Part shown: positions 24,202 through 32,756 of the stretch, piece by piece
How positions within the stretch are numbered: the stretch's first letter is position 1
Layout: each line of letters starts with the position of its first letter
Assembly: GCA_018673255.1 (NCBI GenBank)
Contig: JABHDC010000255.1
Coordinates: forward strand, 1-44,781
DNA length: 44,781 nucleotides
Origin: Gemmatimonadota bacterium
Lineage (GTDB): Bacteria > Latescibacterota > UBA2968 > UBA8231
Reading direction: 5' to 3'
Program-made: the position numbers and the translations under genes
Notes under the pieces: generated by a model
What the model was told of the DNA's origin: nothing
Seen by the model: only the letters and a program-made list of their open reading frames with translations
Databases searched by the model: none

Positions 24202-25852
24202 CTGTCACCCAACTCCCTATTCTCACTCCGCCTCGACCGATGCGGACAGCGACATCCGCAGACAACCTCACATCGTGCCAGTCTGGATTCCTCGTGAACA
24301 GCAGCGCCCCAAGGCTCCGGTTGTCATCCGCCCATCCCGCTTTTTCATCGAAAGCGACCCAGTCGCCGCGCAGTATCGGAACAACGCGCCGGCGAACGTA
24401 CGCGATCTCCCAGTCCTCGGGGACTCCACCGGAGAACTCCTGCAGAGGATGATCATCACTTCCCCGCACGGTCACGTTGCGAAAGCCGACGTTGCAGGGG
24501 TGGTTATTGAAAGAAGGGTCGCCCGCAATCTTGGGGTTGTATCCTAGCAGCGCGGTTTCGCCCAGCACCCGGGCTTCCTCCGGGGCCAGAATCGGTAGGT
24601 GGTCCGCAAAGGGCTCCTCGTCGGTCCGCTGCAATTCACCCTCTGCCGTGTATGTCAGCACGGCCACCAGGCCCCTGTCCTCGGAGGCCAGACTCAGGGC
24701 GCGCCGCCCGTCCGCCATCACGGCGGTCGAGAAGGATGCAGCGGGCGACCATCCATCCAGGGGATTGGTCAGTAGCACCTGCTCTTCGATGAGGGCCCCG
24801 GTCAGCGTGTAGAGGAGCAGTCGCACCCGCTCGGGTCCGGCGACCAGCGCAGCCAGACGACCTGCCTCCAGGTAGAGCTTGACGCGCTCTCCGTCTCGTA
24901 GATCCAGAGACCACTGATCCTCATACCTGTGGAATCGGCCCTGCCCCTCAGGGCTGACGACCTCTTCGCCCATATCAGTCAGCACGATGACCCGATAGGA
25001 GTACTCGATGCTGCCGACCAGGCCCGAGTCCGTGAAGGTTGTGTCGGACACATCCGCCAGTTTCGTGACATCCTGCCAGGCCAGCTCCCCGCTCTTCCGC
25101 TGCACCTGGTAACCCTGGAACCGTGGGCCCTGATAGAGTGTCCACCCCATCGTTGCGCTGGCCGTGCCCGAGTCGAGGTCCAGAGACTGCCAAGCGACAG
25201 CTGGGAGCTCAAGGGTCCCATCGAGCGAGCCGCTCAGCAACACCTGCCCCGCCGCCGCTACCGCCACCGTGTAGATGTAGGTCACCCGATGCCGGGCGGT
25301 AGTGTCAACGAAGGCCGTATCTGCCACAGTGCTGGCAGAGCGCAGGAGGGTGTCCTGGCCCCCCTCGGCCTCGCGTCGCAGGACCGCATAGCTGCTGAAA
25401 CCCGGATCGCGAAACTGAGTCCAACGGAGGCGGAGTGCTCCTATCTGCTCGTCGGACTCTATGGGTAACAACGTCACCGCGCCCACGCTGTATCCGGCCA
25501 CTGACTGCCGGTCCGACGGTGACTCGTAGCCATTGATGTTGACCACCACCACGCGGTAGTCGTAGGCCGTGCCGGGAGCCAGCGCCGCGTCGATGTAGGT
25601 TGTTTTCTCGACGGACGTAAGGGTGTCCAACGCCACCCACTGCTCCTTGTCCTGCACCTTGCGTTGCACGATGCAGAGGGCCAGAGTCTGATCCCCGGCG
25701 TATGGAGTCCAGGTGAGGGTGACGGCGCCGGTGGAGTCGCTGAGCGAGGCTACCAGCTCGACTGGTGGCGTCAGCTCCGGATCGAGCGGGTTCTCCCGCT
25801 TCGCCTCGTGGCTACAGCCCACCAGCAGTATGACCAAACACAGATATCTCAT
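24182..25852 (-). CDS. Fibronectin type III repeat lipoprotein (N-terminal part)
   Basis: A 556-residue exported lipoprotein. MRYLCLVILLVGC gives a short hydrophobic signal and lipobox with C13, followed by a linker with NPLDPE, a motif common after the lipobox in FCB-type bacteria. Three fibronectin type III domains follow at about 25-120, 125-205 and 215-310 (AYDYRVVVVNINGYES, YIYTVAVA, YSYRVIVLTDMGEE). A beta-rich region of about 130 residues and the start of a jelly roll (DWHDVRLSADVAVRIG) come next. Translation stops abruptly inside that domain, at a TAG preceded by AGGAGG. The ATG at 25852 fits the signal peptide better than the TTG at 25870. It heads the operon with the propeller, MotA-like, GH42-like and dpaL genes. 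Confidence 0.75.
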   Translation of the reverse strand: MRYLCLVILLVGCSHEAKRENPLDPELTPPVELVASLSDSTGAVTLTWTPYAGDQTLALCIVQRKVQDKEQWVALDTLTSVEKTTYIDAALAPGTAYDYRVVVVNINGYESPSDRQSVAGYSVGAVTLLPIESDEQIGALRLRWTQFRDPGFSSYAVLRREAEGGQDTLLRSASTVADTAFVDTTARHRVTYIYTVAVAAAGQVLLSGSLDGTLELPAVAWQSLDLDSGTASATMGWTLYQGPRFQGYQVQRKSGELAWQDVTKLADVSDTTFTDSGLVGSIEYSYRVIVLTDMGEEVVSPEGQGRFHRYEDQWSLDLRDGERVKLYLEAGRLAALVAGPERVRLLLYTLTGALIEEQVLLTNPLDGWSPAASFSTAVMADGRRALSLASEDRGLVAVLTYTAEGELQRTDEEPFADHLPILAPEEARVLGETALLGYNPKIAGDPSFNNHPCNVGFRNVTVRGSDDHPLQEFSGGVPEDWEIAYVRRRVVPILRGDWVAFDEKAGWADDNRSLGALLFTRNPDWHDVRLSADVAVRIGRGGVRIGSWVTDVPGGV

Positions 25853-25865
25853 GATGGATAGGATA

Positions 25866-25882
25866 TGCAAACGGCAAGCCAG
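25866..25882 (-). promoter_or_regulatory. Candidate sigma-54 (-24/-12) promoter
   Basis: On the minus strand CTGGCTTGCCGTTTGCA fits the sigma-54 consensus YTGGCACG-N4-TTGCW at all but two positions, with GG and GC exactly 10 bases apart. The predicted transcript would start only a few bases before the lipoprotein ATG, leaving no ribosome-binding site. It would therefore be leaderless, or the true start lies further in. Confidence 0.35.
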
Positions 25883-26069
25883 AGTGCCACCGCTGATAAC
25901 ATTCTGATCTGATTGGGGTTAGGGCTGTCCGAAATCCTGGAATCCTGTTCGGTTGGCCAATCTGCTGGTACCAGTGTCTGGTTCTTTGGCCGTCCGTAGG
26001 CGACTACTTCCCAGTATCAGCCTCCAGGTGCCATCCCAACTCGGGCCAAGAGCGTCTGCGGATAGATCG

Positions 26070-26265
26070 AATAAGCTGCCTCCCGCCGATCCTGCGGCTG
26101 CTGGCAGGCGCCCTTGGCGCGCCGCCCATACCCTCCATCCGGTCTGTTGAGGACTCAGAGCCGCAGGCTCGCCAACCCGCATCCGTCCTCTTCAGACCGT
26201 ACTCAACCATGCATCGAAGGCGCCCGGGCGCCAGAGGCAGCCGCAGGCTCGGCGGGAATCCATAT
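26070..26265. repeat. Palindromic 196-bp operon-end repeat, copy B
   Basis: This is the second copy of the 19113-19308 element, in the same orientation, with about 16 substitutions in 196 bases and no indel. The terminal inverted repeats and the GAGCC-gca-GGCTC hairpin (26158-26170) are fully conserved, while changes cluster between them. It lies 68 bases past the stop of oppF, the last gene of the ABC-importer operon. The surrounding 463-bp gap (25871-26333) otherwise holds only the putative sigma-54 promoter at its left end. I see no gene in it. Confidence 0.8.
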
Positions 26266-26333
26266 CACCCAGAGTCGATTCACCACCGCTCTCTGCCTCA
26301 CTGCCGGACGACGGTCTTGGGGCAGGAAGTAGT

Positions 26334-27323
26334 TCAGTCCTTACGGGCTACTTCATGACACGCCGCCTGTCTTGAACCGGTCGTGTCACGCAGGACGGGC
26401 TTCTCAGCCTCACAGCGGGGCACGGCGAGGGGACATCGCGGCGCAAAGCTGCAACCCACGGGCAGATTCCCCGGATCGGCGACTTCACCGGCCACGGCGC
26501 GCACCATCGGTTGATCGGGATCCGGACTGGGCACGCTGGCCAACAGGGCCTGCGTGTAAGGGTGCTGTGGATCATCGAAGAGATCTGCCGTCGGCGCCTG
26601 TTCGACGATGCGACCCGCATACATCACGGCCACACGATTGCAGATGTGACGGACCACGGACAGATCGTGGGCGATGAAGATGTAGGTCAGTCCCAGTGCC
26701 TGTTGCAGGTCGGCCAGCAGATTGATGACCTGCGCCTGCACGGAGACATCCAGGGCTGACACCGCTTCGTCACACACGACCAGACGGGGCTGCATCACCA
26801 GGGCCCGGGCGATCCCGATTCGCTGCCGCTGGCCGCCGGAGAACGCGTGGGGATACCGCAAGCGATGCTCCGGCTTGAGCCCGACCTGTCGCAGGATATC
26901 GACGACCCGATCCTCGAGCTCTGAACCGCGCGCCATTCGATGGATGATGAGGGGCTCGGCAACCAGATCGCGCACGGTCATGCGTGGATTCAGGCTGGCG
27001 AAGGGATCCTGGAAGATCATCTGCATGCGCGTACGCAGTGGCTTAAGCTGGGCCTCGCTCAGACGCGCGAGATCGACGACACCCTCACCACTGTCGAAGA
27101 GGACCTGTCCCCTCGTCGGCTCGTGGGCCCGCAGAATTGTGCGACCCGCCGTCGTCTTGCCACTGCCCGATTCGCCCACCAGCCCCAGCGTCTCCCCCGG
27201 CAGCAGATCGAAACTCACCTCGTCGACTGCCTTCACCAGGCCGATCTGCTTCTTCATCCAGCCCGAGCCGTAGACGGGAAAGTATTTACACAGATCACGC
27301 ACCTGTAGAATCGGCTGACTCAC
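26334..27323 (-). CDS. oppF: Oligopeptide-type ABC transporter ATP-binding protein (OppF/DppF)
   Basis: A 329-residue cytoplasmic ATPase subunit. Walker A GESGSGKT (50-57), Q-loop FQDP (Q105), signature SGGQRQ (162-167) and Walker B VVCDEAVSALD (D185, E186) are all intact. The C-terminal oligo/dipeptide-specific extension with its cysteine cluster (VGCSFAPRCPLAVPRC) identifies the OppD/F class. Its ATG overlaps the oppD stop in ATGA. It is the last gene of the five-gene importer operon, 68 bases upstream of repeat copy B. Confidence 0.93.
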   Translation of the reverse strand: MSQPILQVRDLCKYFPVYGSGWMKKQIGLVKAVDEVSFDLLPGETLGLVGESGSGKTTAGRTILRAHEPTRGQVLFDSGEGVVDLARLSEAQLKPLRTRMQMIFQDPFASLNPRMTVRDLVAEPLIIHRMARGSELEDRVVDILRQVGLKPEHRLRYPHAFSGGQRQRIGIARALVMQPRLVVCDEAVSALDVSVQAQVINLLADLQQALGLTYIFIAHDLSVVRHICNRVAVMYAGRIVEQAPTADLFDDPQHPYTQALLASVPSPDPDQPMVRAVAGEVADPGNLPVGCSFAPRCPLAVPRCEAEKPVLRDTTGSRQAACHEVARKD

Positions 27324-28363
27324 ACTGCCCCCACATCGATCTCATGCACACGAGCACAAGCCACAGCGTGTCCGTCTGTCATCGACTGCAGTGGCGGCGG
27401 CGCGCCACGGTCACAGATTCCAGGCATGGCATGCGGGCAACGCGGGTGAAAGGGGCAGCCGGGTGGCGTCTCCTGTGGCGAGGGCACGCTGCCGTCGATG
27501 GATGGCAGGCGGCCGTGGTCGTCAGCCAGACCGGGGAGAGATTGCAGCAATCCGACCGTATAGGGGTGCCGCGGCGACTTCATCACCGTACGCACATCGG
27601 CCGTCTCCACGACCCGCCCCAGATACATGACAGCCACGTCATCGGCCAGCTGCGCCACCACACCCAGATCGTGAGTGATCAGCAGTGTCGATGCACCCAT
27701 GTCGTGTTGCAGATCCTTGAGCAACCCCATGATCTGAGCCTGGATCGTGACATCCAGTGCCGTGGTCGGTTCATCGGCGATCAATAGTTCCGGACCGCAG
27801 GCCAGGGCCATGGCGATGACGACGCGCTGACGCATGCCGCCACTCATCTCGAAGGGATACTGATCGACCCGCTGTCGGGCGCCCGGTATACCAACGCGCG
27901 AGAGCATCTCGATGGCCCGTTCTTTCGCATCCTCCGGCGACTGGCCCGTGTGGAGACGCACCGCTTCGGCGATCTGCTCACCGATCGTGTGCACCGGACT
28001 CAGCGCCGTCATCGGTTCCTGAAAGACCATGCCGATCTGGCCACCGCGCAGGTCGTAGAGGATCTCGTCGTCATCGGCCAGGGCCGCAATGTCGATGCGT
28101 TCACCGGTTCGTGGACGAAAGTGGATCGCGCCCCCCACGATCCGTCCCGGCTTCTGGATGAGACGAAGGATCGCGAAACTGGTCACCGACTTGCCGCAAC
28201 CGGATTCGCCTACCAGCGCCGTCGTTCTGCCACGACGCATGCTGAAGGTCGCACCACTGACGGCGGGCACCGTGCCCTCGTGTGTCTCGAAGGAGACACG
28301 AAGGTCCTCAACCTCCAGCACGAGGTCTTCGCCCCCCGGCACAGGGCCTTCGGCTTCAGTCAC
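27320..28363 (-). CDS. oppD: Oligopeptide-type ABC transporter ATP-binding protein (OppD/DppD)
   Basis: A 347-residue ATPase subunit with Walker A GESGCGKS (52-59), signature MSGGMRQR, Walker [13 protein letters not shown] and a C-terminal cysteine motif [16 protein letters not shown] typical of OppD/DppD. It pairs with OppF to power the two permeases. The frame stays open far upstream, antisense-like through oppC, so the start must be inferred. GTG 28363 or TTG 28384 both leave a normal N-terminus before [13 protein letters not shown] chose the GTG. The gap after oppC holds a short tandem repeat. The substrate class (peptides versus oligosaccharides) is not fixed by the sequence. Confidence 0.9.
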   Translation of the reverse strand: MTEAEGPVPGGEDLVLEVEDLRVSFETHEGTVPAVSGATFSMRRGRTTALVGESGCGKSVTSFAILRLIQKPGRIVGGAIHFRPRTGERIDIAALADDDEILYDLRGGQIGMVFQEPMTALSPVHTIGEQIAEAVRLHTGQSPEDAKERAIEMLSRVGIPGARQRVDQYPFEMSGGMRQRVVIAMALACGPELLIADEPTTALDVTIQAQIMGLLKDLQHDMGASTLLITHDLGVVAQLADDVAVMYLGRVVETADVRTVMKSPRHPYTVGLLQSLPGLADDHGRLPSIDGSVPSPQETPPGCPFHPRCPHAMPGICDRGAPPPLQSMTDGHAVACARVHEIDVGAV

Positions 28364-28397
28364 GATGTCATCTCGAGTCGTCAATACGCGCGCCTTG

Positions 28398-28431
28398 TGC
28401 TGGTATTCAGTGCTGGTATTCAGTGCTGGTA
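28398..28431. repeat. 13-bp tandem repeat at the oppC-oppD junction
   Basis: The unit TGCTGGTATTCAG occurs at 28398-28410 and 28411-28423, followed by a partial copy to 28431. Each unit contains a TGA on the minus strand, the first being the oppC stop. It looks like slippage that widened the spacing between oppC and oppD. Confidence 0.8.
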
Positions 28432-29562
28432 AGGGTCGGCTGCATCCCGCAGGCCGTCCCCCACGAGATTGAAAGCCAGAACGGCGATGATGACGAAGAG
28501 GCCCGGCAGCAGCAGCCACGGCGTCAACGACACAGCCTGGTAGTTCTGGGCCTGTTGCAGCAACACACCCCAGGACACGATGGGGGGACGCAGCCCGATC
28601 CCGAGAAAACTCAGCGCTGTCTCGCCCAGGATCATACCCGGGACGGCCATCGTCGCCGAAGTGATGATGTGGCTGAGAAAGGAGGGCAGCATGTGGCGGA
28701 AGATGACACGGCGTCGACTGGCCCCCAGCAGACGCGCCGACACGACGAAGTCCTCTTCCCGCAAAGAGAGGAACTTGCCACGCACGACCCGGGCCAGTCC
28801 CGTCCAACCGAGGAAGGAGAGGATGACGGTAATGCCGAAGTAGATCTTCAGGCCCGACCAGTCAGGCGGCAGTGACGCACTCAGAGCCATCCAGAGCGGC
28901 AACTGCGGGATGCACTGAATCACCTCGATCATGCGCTGGGTCAGACCGTCGATCCAGCCACCGAAGTAGCCGGCAATGCCACCCAGAACGATCCCGAGCA
29001 GGAAGGTCAGCGTGACACCCACCAGACCGATGGTCAGCGAGATGCGACCGCCATAGAGCACGCGGGAGAACAGATCTCGTCCGAGTCTGTCAGCACCAAA
29101 CAGATGGACCGATCCACCCGTCAGTGTCCCGAACAGATGCAGGTCCCAGGGGATCAGGCCCCAGAATCGATACTTGGTACCGGTCACGAACAGGTGGATG
29201 GGATGAATCGACGAGGTATCCGGCGTATAGAGCCGCTGCCACGTGTGGGCATCCACCTCCATCCTGTACGCGTAGACGAAGGGGCGCAGATGGATCGTGC
29301 CTTCTGCATCCACGAACCGTATTCGTTGCGGCGGCGCCTGAATGGCGTGCACGTCACGATGACCCGGCGTGTAGGGCGAAATGATCTCGCAGAAGAAGAC
29401 GAGGAAATACAGGACCACGAGGACACCGGCGGAAATGAGCGCCAGTCGATGGCGACGGAATCGCAGCCACATGAGGCGCCACTGCGAGGCGACGGCCAGC
29501 TGCGGGGCGGGCAGATCCAGATTCTGCTCATCGACGGCTATGTCGGGAGTGAGTGACGTCAT
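28420..29562 (-). CDS. oppC: Oligopeptide-type ABC transporter permease (OppC/DppC)
   Basis: A 380-residue inner-membrane permease. After a cytoplasmic N-terminus and TM1 (ALISAGVLVVLYFLVFF) comes an unusually long periplasmic segment of about 110 residues, then LFGADRLGRDLFSRVLYG and five further TM helices. The EAA coupling motif is VSARLLGASRRRVIFRHMLP. SFLGIGLRPPIVSWG is characteristic of OppC/DppC. Family members are commonly near 300 residues, so the periplasmic insertion is an oddity. It overlaps oppB in ATGA at its start and ends within the 13-bp tandem repeat. Confidence 0.92.
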   Translation of the reverse strand: MTSLTPDIAVDEQNLDLPAPQLAVASQWRLMWLRFRRHRLALISAGVLVVLYFLVFFCEIISPYTPGHRDVHAIQAPPQRIRFVDAEGTIHLRPFVYAYRMEVDAHTWQRLYTPDTSSIHPIHLFVTGTKYRFWGLIPWDLHLFGTLTGGSVHLFGADRLGRDLFSRVLYGGRISLTIGLVGVTLTFLLGIVLGGIAGYFGGWIDGLTQRMIEVIQCIPQLPLWMALSASLPPDWSGLKIYFGITVILSFLGWTGLARVVRGKFLSLREEDFVVSARLLGASRRRVIFRHMLPSFLSHIITSATMAVPGMILGETALSFLGIGLRPPIVSWGVLLQQAQNYQAVSLTPWLLLPGLFVIIAVLAFNLVGDGLRDAADPYQH

Positions 29563-30542
29563 TCGTAACGGATACGCGGATCTACGAGAGCCAGCAACAG
29601 ATCGGAAATCAGCGTGCCGGCGACCGTCAGTGCACTGAGGATCATGATGAAACTGCCGGCCAGATACATATCCTGATTCATCAGCGCCTCCAGCAGCAGC
29701 GGCCCCGTCGTGGGTAGATCCAGCACGACGGAGATGATCGCGGATCCTGAGAACAGGGCCGGCAGCATCCAGCCGATGGTGCTGATGAAGGGGTTGATGG
29801 CCAGGCGCACCGGATACTTGAGGATGAGGCGTACCGGTCGCACGCCTTTGGCGCGAGCCGTCACGACGTACGGCTTGCGCAATTCATCGAGGAGATTGGC
29901 TCGCAGGACGCGGATCATGCCGGCCGCGCCACTGAAACCCAGAATCACCATGGGCACCCACACGTGCTGCAACAGATCGATGATGCGCGCCAGCGACCAC
30001 GGCGCGTCCACATAGTCAGGCGAGAACAATCCGCCCACACTGATGCCGAACCATTCGTACCCCAGATACATCATGACCAGGGCCAGCATGAAACTCGGCG
30101 TCGCCATACCCAGCAGGGCGAATAGCGTGAGGGCATAGTCAGTGAGCGTATACTGGCGCACTGCCGAGAGGATTCCGAGGGGCACGGCGATGACCCATGT
30201 GAAGAGGATGCTGGCCGTGGCGATCACGACGGTGAGGGCCACTCGCTCCCAGATCAGCCGGCTCACGGGCTGCTGGTATCGCATCGAGTAGCCGAGATCC
30301 CCCTGCAGCAGCCCCCCCACCCAGCGCACGTATTGCAGGGGCAACGGATCGTCGAGGTGATACATGGCGCGCAGGGCCAGAATCCGTTCTTCGCTTACCT
30401 CCTGCCCCTGCTGCTCCAGGTCGCGCAGTGTCGCCGTCAGGATATCGCCAGGTGGCAGCTGGATGAGGATGAAGCTGATCACCGAGATGACCGCGAGCGT
30501 TGGCACCATACTCAGGCATCGACGCAGGATGTAGCGCCCCAT
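29559..30542 (-). CDS. oppB: Oligopeptide-type ABC transporter permease (OppB/DppB)
   Basis: A 327-residue permease of the standard size. The N-terminal MGRYILRRCLSMVPTLAVIS opens TM1. YQQPVSRLIWERVALTVVIA and LGYSMRY precede TM2. The EAA motif is VVTARAKGVRPVRLILKYPV, and six TM helices can be counted. Its start lies 1 base after the stop of the substrate-binding protein gene and its stop overlaps the oppC ATG, so it is co-transcribed with both. Confidence 0.93.
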   Translation of the reverse strand: MGRYILRRCLSMVPTLAVISVISFILIQLPPGDILTATLRDLEQQGQEVSEERILALRAMYHLDDPLPLQYVRWVGGLLQGDLGYSMRYQQPVSRLIWERVALTVVIATASILFTWVIAVPLGILSAVRQYTLTDYALTLFALLGMATPSFMLALVMMYLGYEWFGISVGGLFSPDYVDAPWSLARIIDLLQHVWVPMVILGFSGAAGMIRVLRANLLDELRKPYVVTARAKGVRPVRLILKYPVRLAINPFISTIGWMLPALFSGSAIISVVLDLPTTGPLLLEALMNQDMYLAGSFIMILSALTVAGTLISDLLLALVDPRIRYE

Positions 30543-30543
30543 C

Positions 30544-32517
30544 CTACTGCTCCCCGTCCAGCGACCAGGTGTAGGGATGGTAGGGCAGCGTCATGCGGTT
30601 GTCCCAGCCAAACCAGCCACGCTCGGGCACATTGTGCAGATCGTTGCTCACCACCACCGGTTGCGGGGCCAATCCCAGGGTGCCGATGGTCCACAGATTC
30701 TCGGCCTGCGAGCGCAGGATCGACTTGCCCAGCTCGACGCGACGGACGGGATCATCGGACGTGGTCATTTCCACCCACCAGTCGACCAGCTTCTGGGCCT
30801 GGACCGGTGGCTGGGCGCCCTGCGTACCGGATGTCCGATACCAATCCGACCAGGGCGTCCAATGACATTCTTCCCAGCCACGGTGCATGGGCACGAACCA
30901 GAAGGGCTGACTGGGGAAGAGGATGTCAGATGTGCGATCCGCGTGCCACAGGGTCATGTCCATCAGATTCGCCGTCGCGCGCGAGCTCTGCAGACTCGCA
31001 TCCACCTGTTTCAGATTCAGTTCGATCCCCACGTCGCGCCAATAGGATGTCACCAGTTCCATGGTGATCCCCTTTGGTGTCTCGATATCGACCCACTCCA
31101 ACGTCATACTCAGCGGTTCACCATCCGGTCGTTCGCGGATCCCATCCTCGTCGCTGTCGTGCAGCCCCATCTCATCCAGGAGTCGTCGAGCGCGATCGGG
31201 ATCGTATTCGATGTGGGCCCCGGCAAACTCGGGTTCGTAGAAGACACTGGTAGGAATCACCGTGGTCTGGCGTGGCGTCGCCCGATCGAAGTAGACGATG
31301 GTGTTGATCTCATCGCGATGGATGGCAATCGACAGGGCCTGGCGGAAGCGGAGGTCTCGGAAGATCTCACGCAACACGGGATCTTCCACCGTCAGATTCG
31401 GCTGGATCACCACATCCACTCCATGCAGACGGTTCCAGATCCGCGCCGTGAAATTCCCCGCCTTCTCGCCCCGCTTGAATAGCGGGATGTCCGGTGTCGC
31501 CAGACCGATCGCCGAGAAATGGACCTGTCCCGTCGACGTCTTGGCCGTCACCACCTCCGGATTCATCACGACGAGACTCATTACCGAGTCGATATAGGGC
31601 AGTTGGTTCCCCGCCGGATCGATCTTGGGATAGAAGGGATTGCGCGTATAGATCTGCAGCGTCGGCGATTTCCGACTCAGGACGTGGGCATTCATCGTCG
31701 GAACGCCGGATGGATCGGCGAGCTGCTGGCCCCGCACGGCGCCGAAATACGCCATCCAGCTGATGAAACCTGCCTCCTCAGAGCGCTGGATGAGCGTGTC
31801 ACGATCGACGAAATCAGGATGGTAGTCCCGCATGAAATGCGCCGGCAGCCAGTAGTTGGATCCACCGTGGGCCATCTCCTGCACCAGGAATGGATAGGGC
31901 TCAGCGAAATGGAGGACGACCGTATGAGAGTCGGGCGCCGTCACCGTCGCGCCCTGCCATCGGGGCTCAGTGACGGGCGTCAGTTCGTGATTGAGCCGGA
32001 TCCAGTGGTAGGGCGCCAGCCAGTCCGCAGATGTGAAGGGATAACCATCCGACCACCGCAGCCCCGGGCGCAGATGCACAGTCAACGTGCGGGCGCCATC
32101 ACTGAATTCCCACGCCGACACCAGATCGGGCAGGACCGTGCGCACGGCGGGATCGATCATCATGGGGTTCGTCAGCCCCGTCACGAGCCCGGCATCCCGA
32201 TGGAATACACGCAGGGTTCCACCGTATTCGCCGATTCGCCCCCCCGGTTCGATGATGTAGGGATCGGCAGGTAACCGCTGGATCAGTGGCGGGAGCTCGC
32301 CAGCCGCGACACGGGACGCCAGAGAGGGCGCCTCCTGAAACGAGGTGATACCGGCTTCAGAAGCCGTGCGCGGTGCCTCGAACCAGCTGGCGGGCCACAC
32401 ATCATCGGGAATGCCCTCTTCATCGGCCCTGGCACCGGTATGCAGGACGAGCAGGGCGGCCACCGATGCCAGGAATAGCCGAGAGCGCAGGGAGAGACGG
32501 AGCGTGAATGGGATCAT
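30544..32517 (-). CDS. Extracellular solute-binding protein, family 5 (SBP_bac_5)
   Basis: A 657-residue exported solute receptor, first gene of the importer operon. The ATG at 32517 opens a signal peptide (basic RLSLRSRLFL, hydrophobic core, GARA cleavage region). The longer in-frame extension crosses the divergent promoter region and is rejected. Family-5 hallmarks are LVSAWEFSDGARTLTVHLRPGLRWSD, then RQALSIAIHRDEIN and RARRLLDEMGLHDSDEDG. It is longer than the usual 520-600 residues, as in many environmental homologues. It lacks an obvious lipobox, so it may be a free periplasmic receptor. Peptides are the default substrate, but oligosaccharides or glycopeptides are possible in this hydrolase-rich setting. 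Confidence 0.9.
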   Translation of the reverse strand: MIPFTLRLSLRSRLFLASVAALLVLHTGARADEEGIPDDVWPASWFEAPRTASEAGITSFQEAPSLASRVAAGELPPLIQRLPADPYIIEPGGRIGEYGGTLRVFHRDAGLVTGLTNPMMIDPAVRTVLPDLVSAWEFSDGARTLTVHLRPGLRWSDGYPFTSADWLAPYHWIRLNHELTPVTEPRWQGATVTAPDSHTVVLHFAEPYPFLVQEMAHGGSNYWLPAHFMRDYHPDFVDRDTLIQRSEEAGFISWMAYFGAVRGQQLADPSGVPTMNAHVLSRKSPTLQIYTRNPFYPKIDPAGNQLPYIDSVMSLVVMNPEVVTAKTSTGQVHFSAIGLATPDIPLFKRGEKAGNFTARIWNRLHGVDVVIQPNLTVEDPVLREIFRDLRFRQALSIAIHRDEINTIVYFDRATPRQTTVIPTSVFYEPEFAGAHIEYDPDRARRLLDEMGLHDSDEDGIRERPDGEPLSMTLEWVDIETPKGITMELVTSYWRDVGIELNLKQVDASLQSSRATANLMDMTLWHADRTSDILFPSQPFWFVPMHRGWEECHWTPWSDWYRTSGTQGAQPPVQAQKLVDWWVEMTTSDDPVRRVELGKSILRSQAENLWTIGTLGLAPQPVVVSNDLHNVPERGWFGWDNRMTLPYHPYTWSLDGEQ

Positions 32518-32544
32518 TGGCAGAAGTATATCACACGAACGCAC

Positions 32545-32567
32545 CGGGCACGATGCCCTGGTGCCCG
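32545..32567 (-). other. Stable leader hairpin upstream of the ABC importer operon
   Basis: CGGGCAC (32545-32551) pairs perfectly with GTGCCCG (32561-32567) around a 9-base loop. It sits about 30-50 bases before the solute-binding-protein ATG, where no ribosome-binding site is evident. It could be a translation-control element, although this is inferred from pairing alone. Confidence 0.35.
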
Positions 32568-32756
32568 CCCCGCATCGCATCGCAGGGAACATCCTCTGGC
32601 CATGCGCCGTGCGACCGAAGTTCATAATATGGAGCACCCGACTCGCGCCGGTGAGTCGGATGCCTGGGCTGGCCGCCTCGTGCAGAGCGTTCGACAGAGA
32701 GACCGGTACGATGCGCAGATAGCAGATGGTAGCTAGCAGATACAGGAGATGGAATA

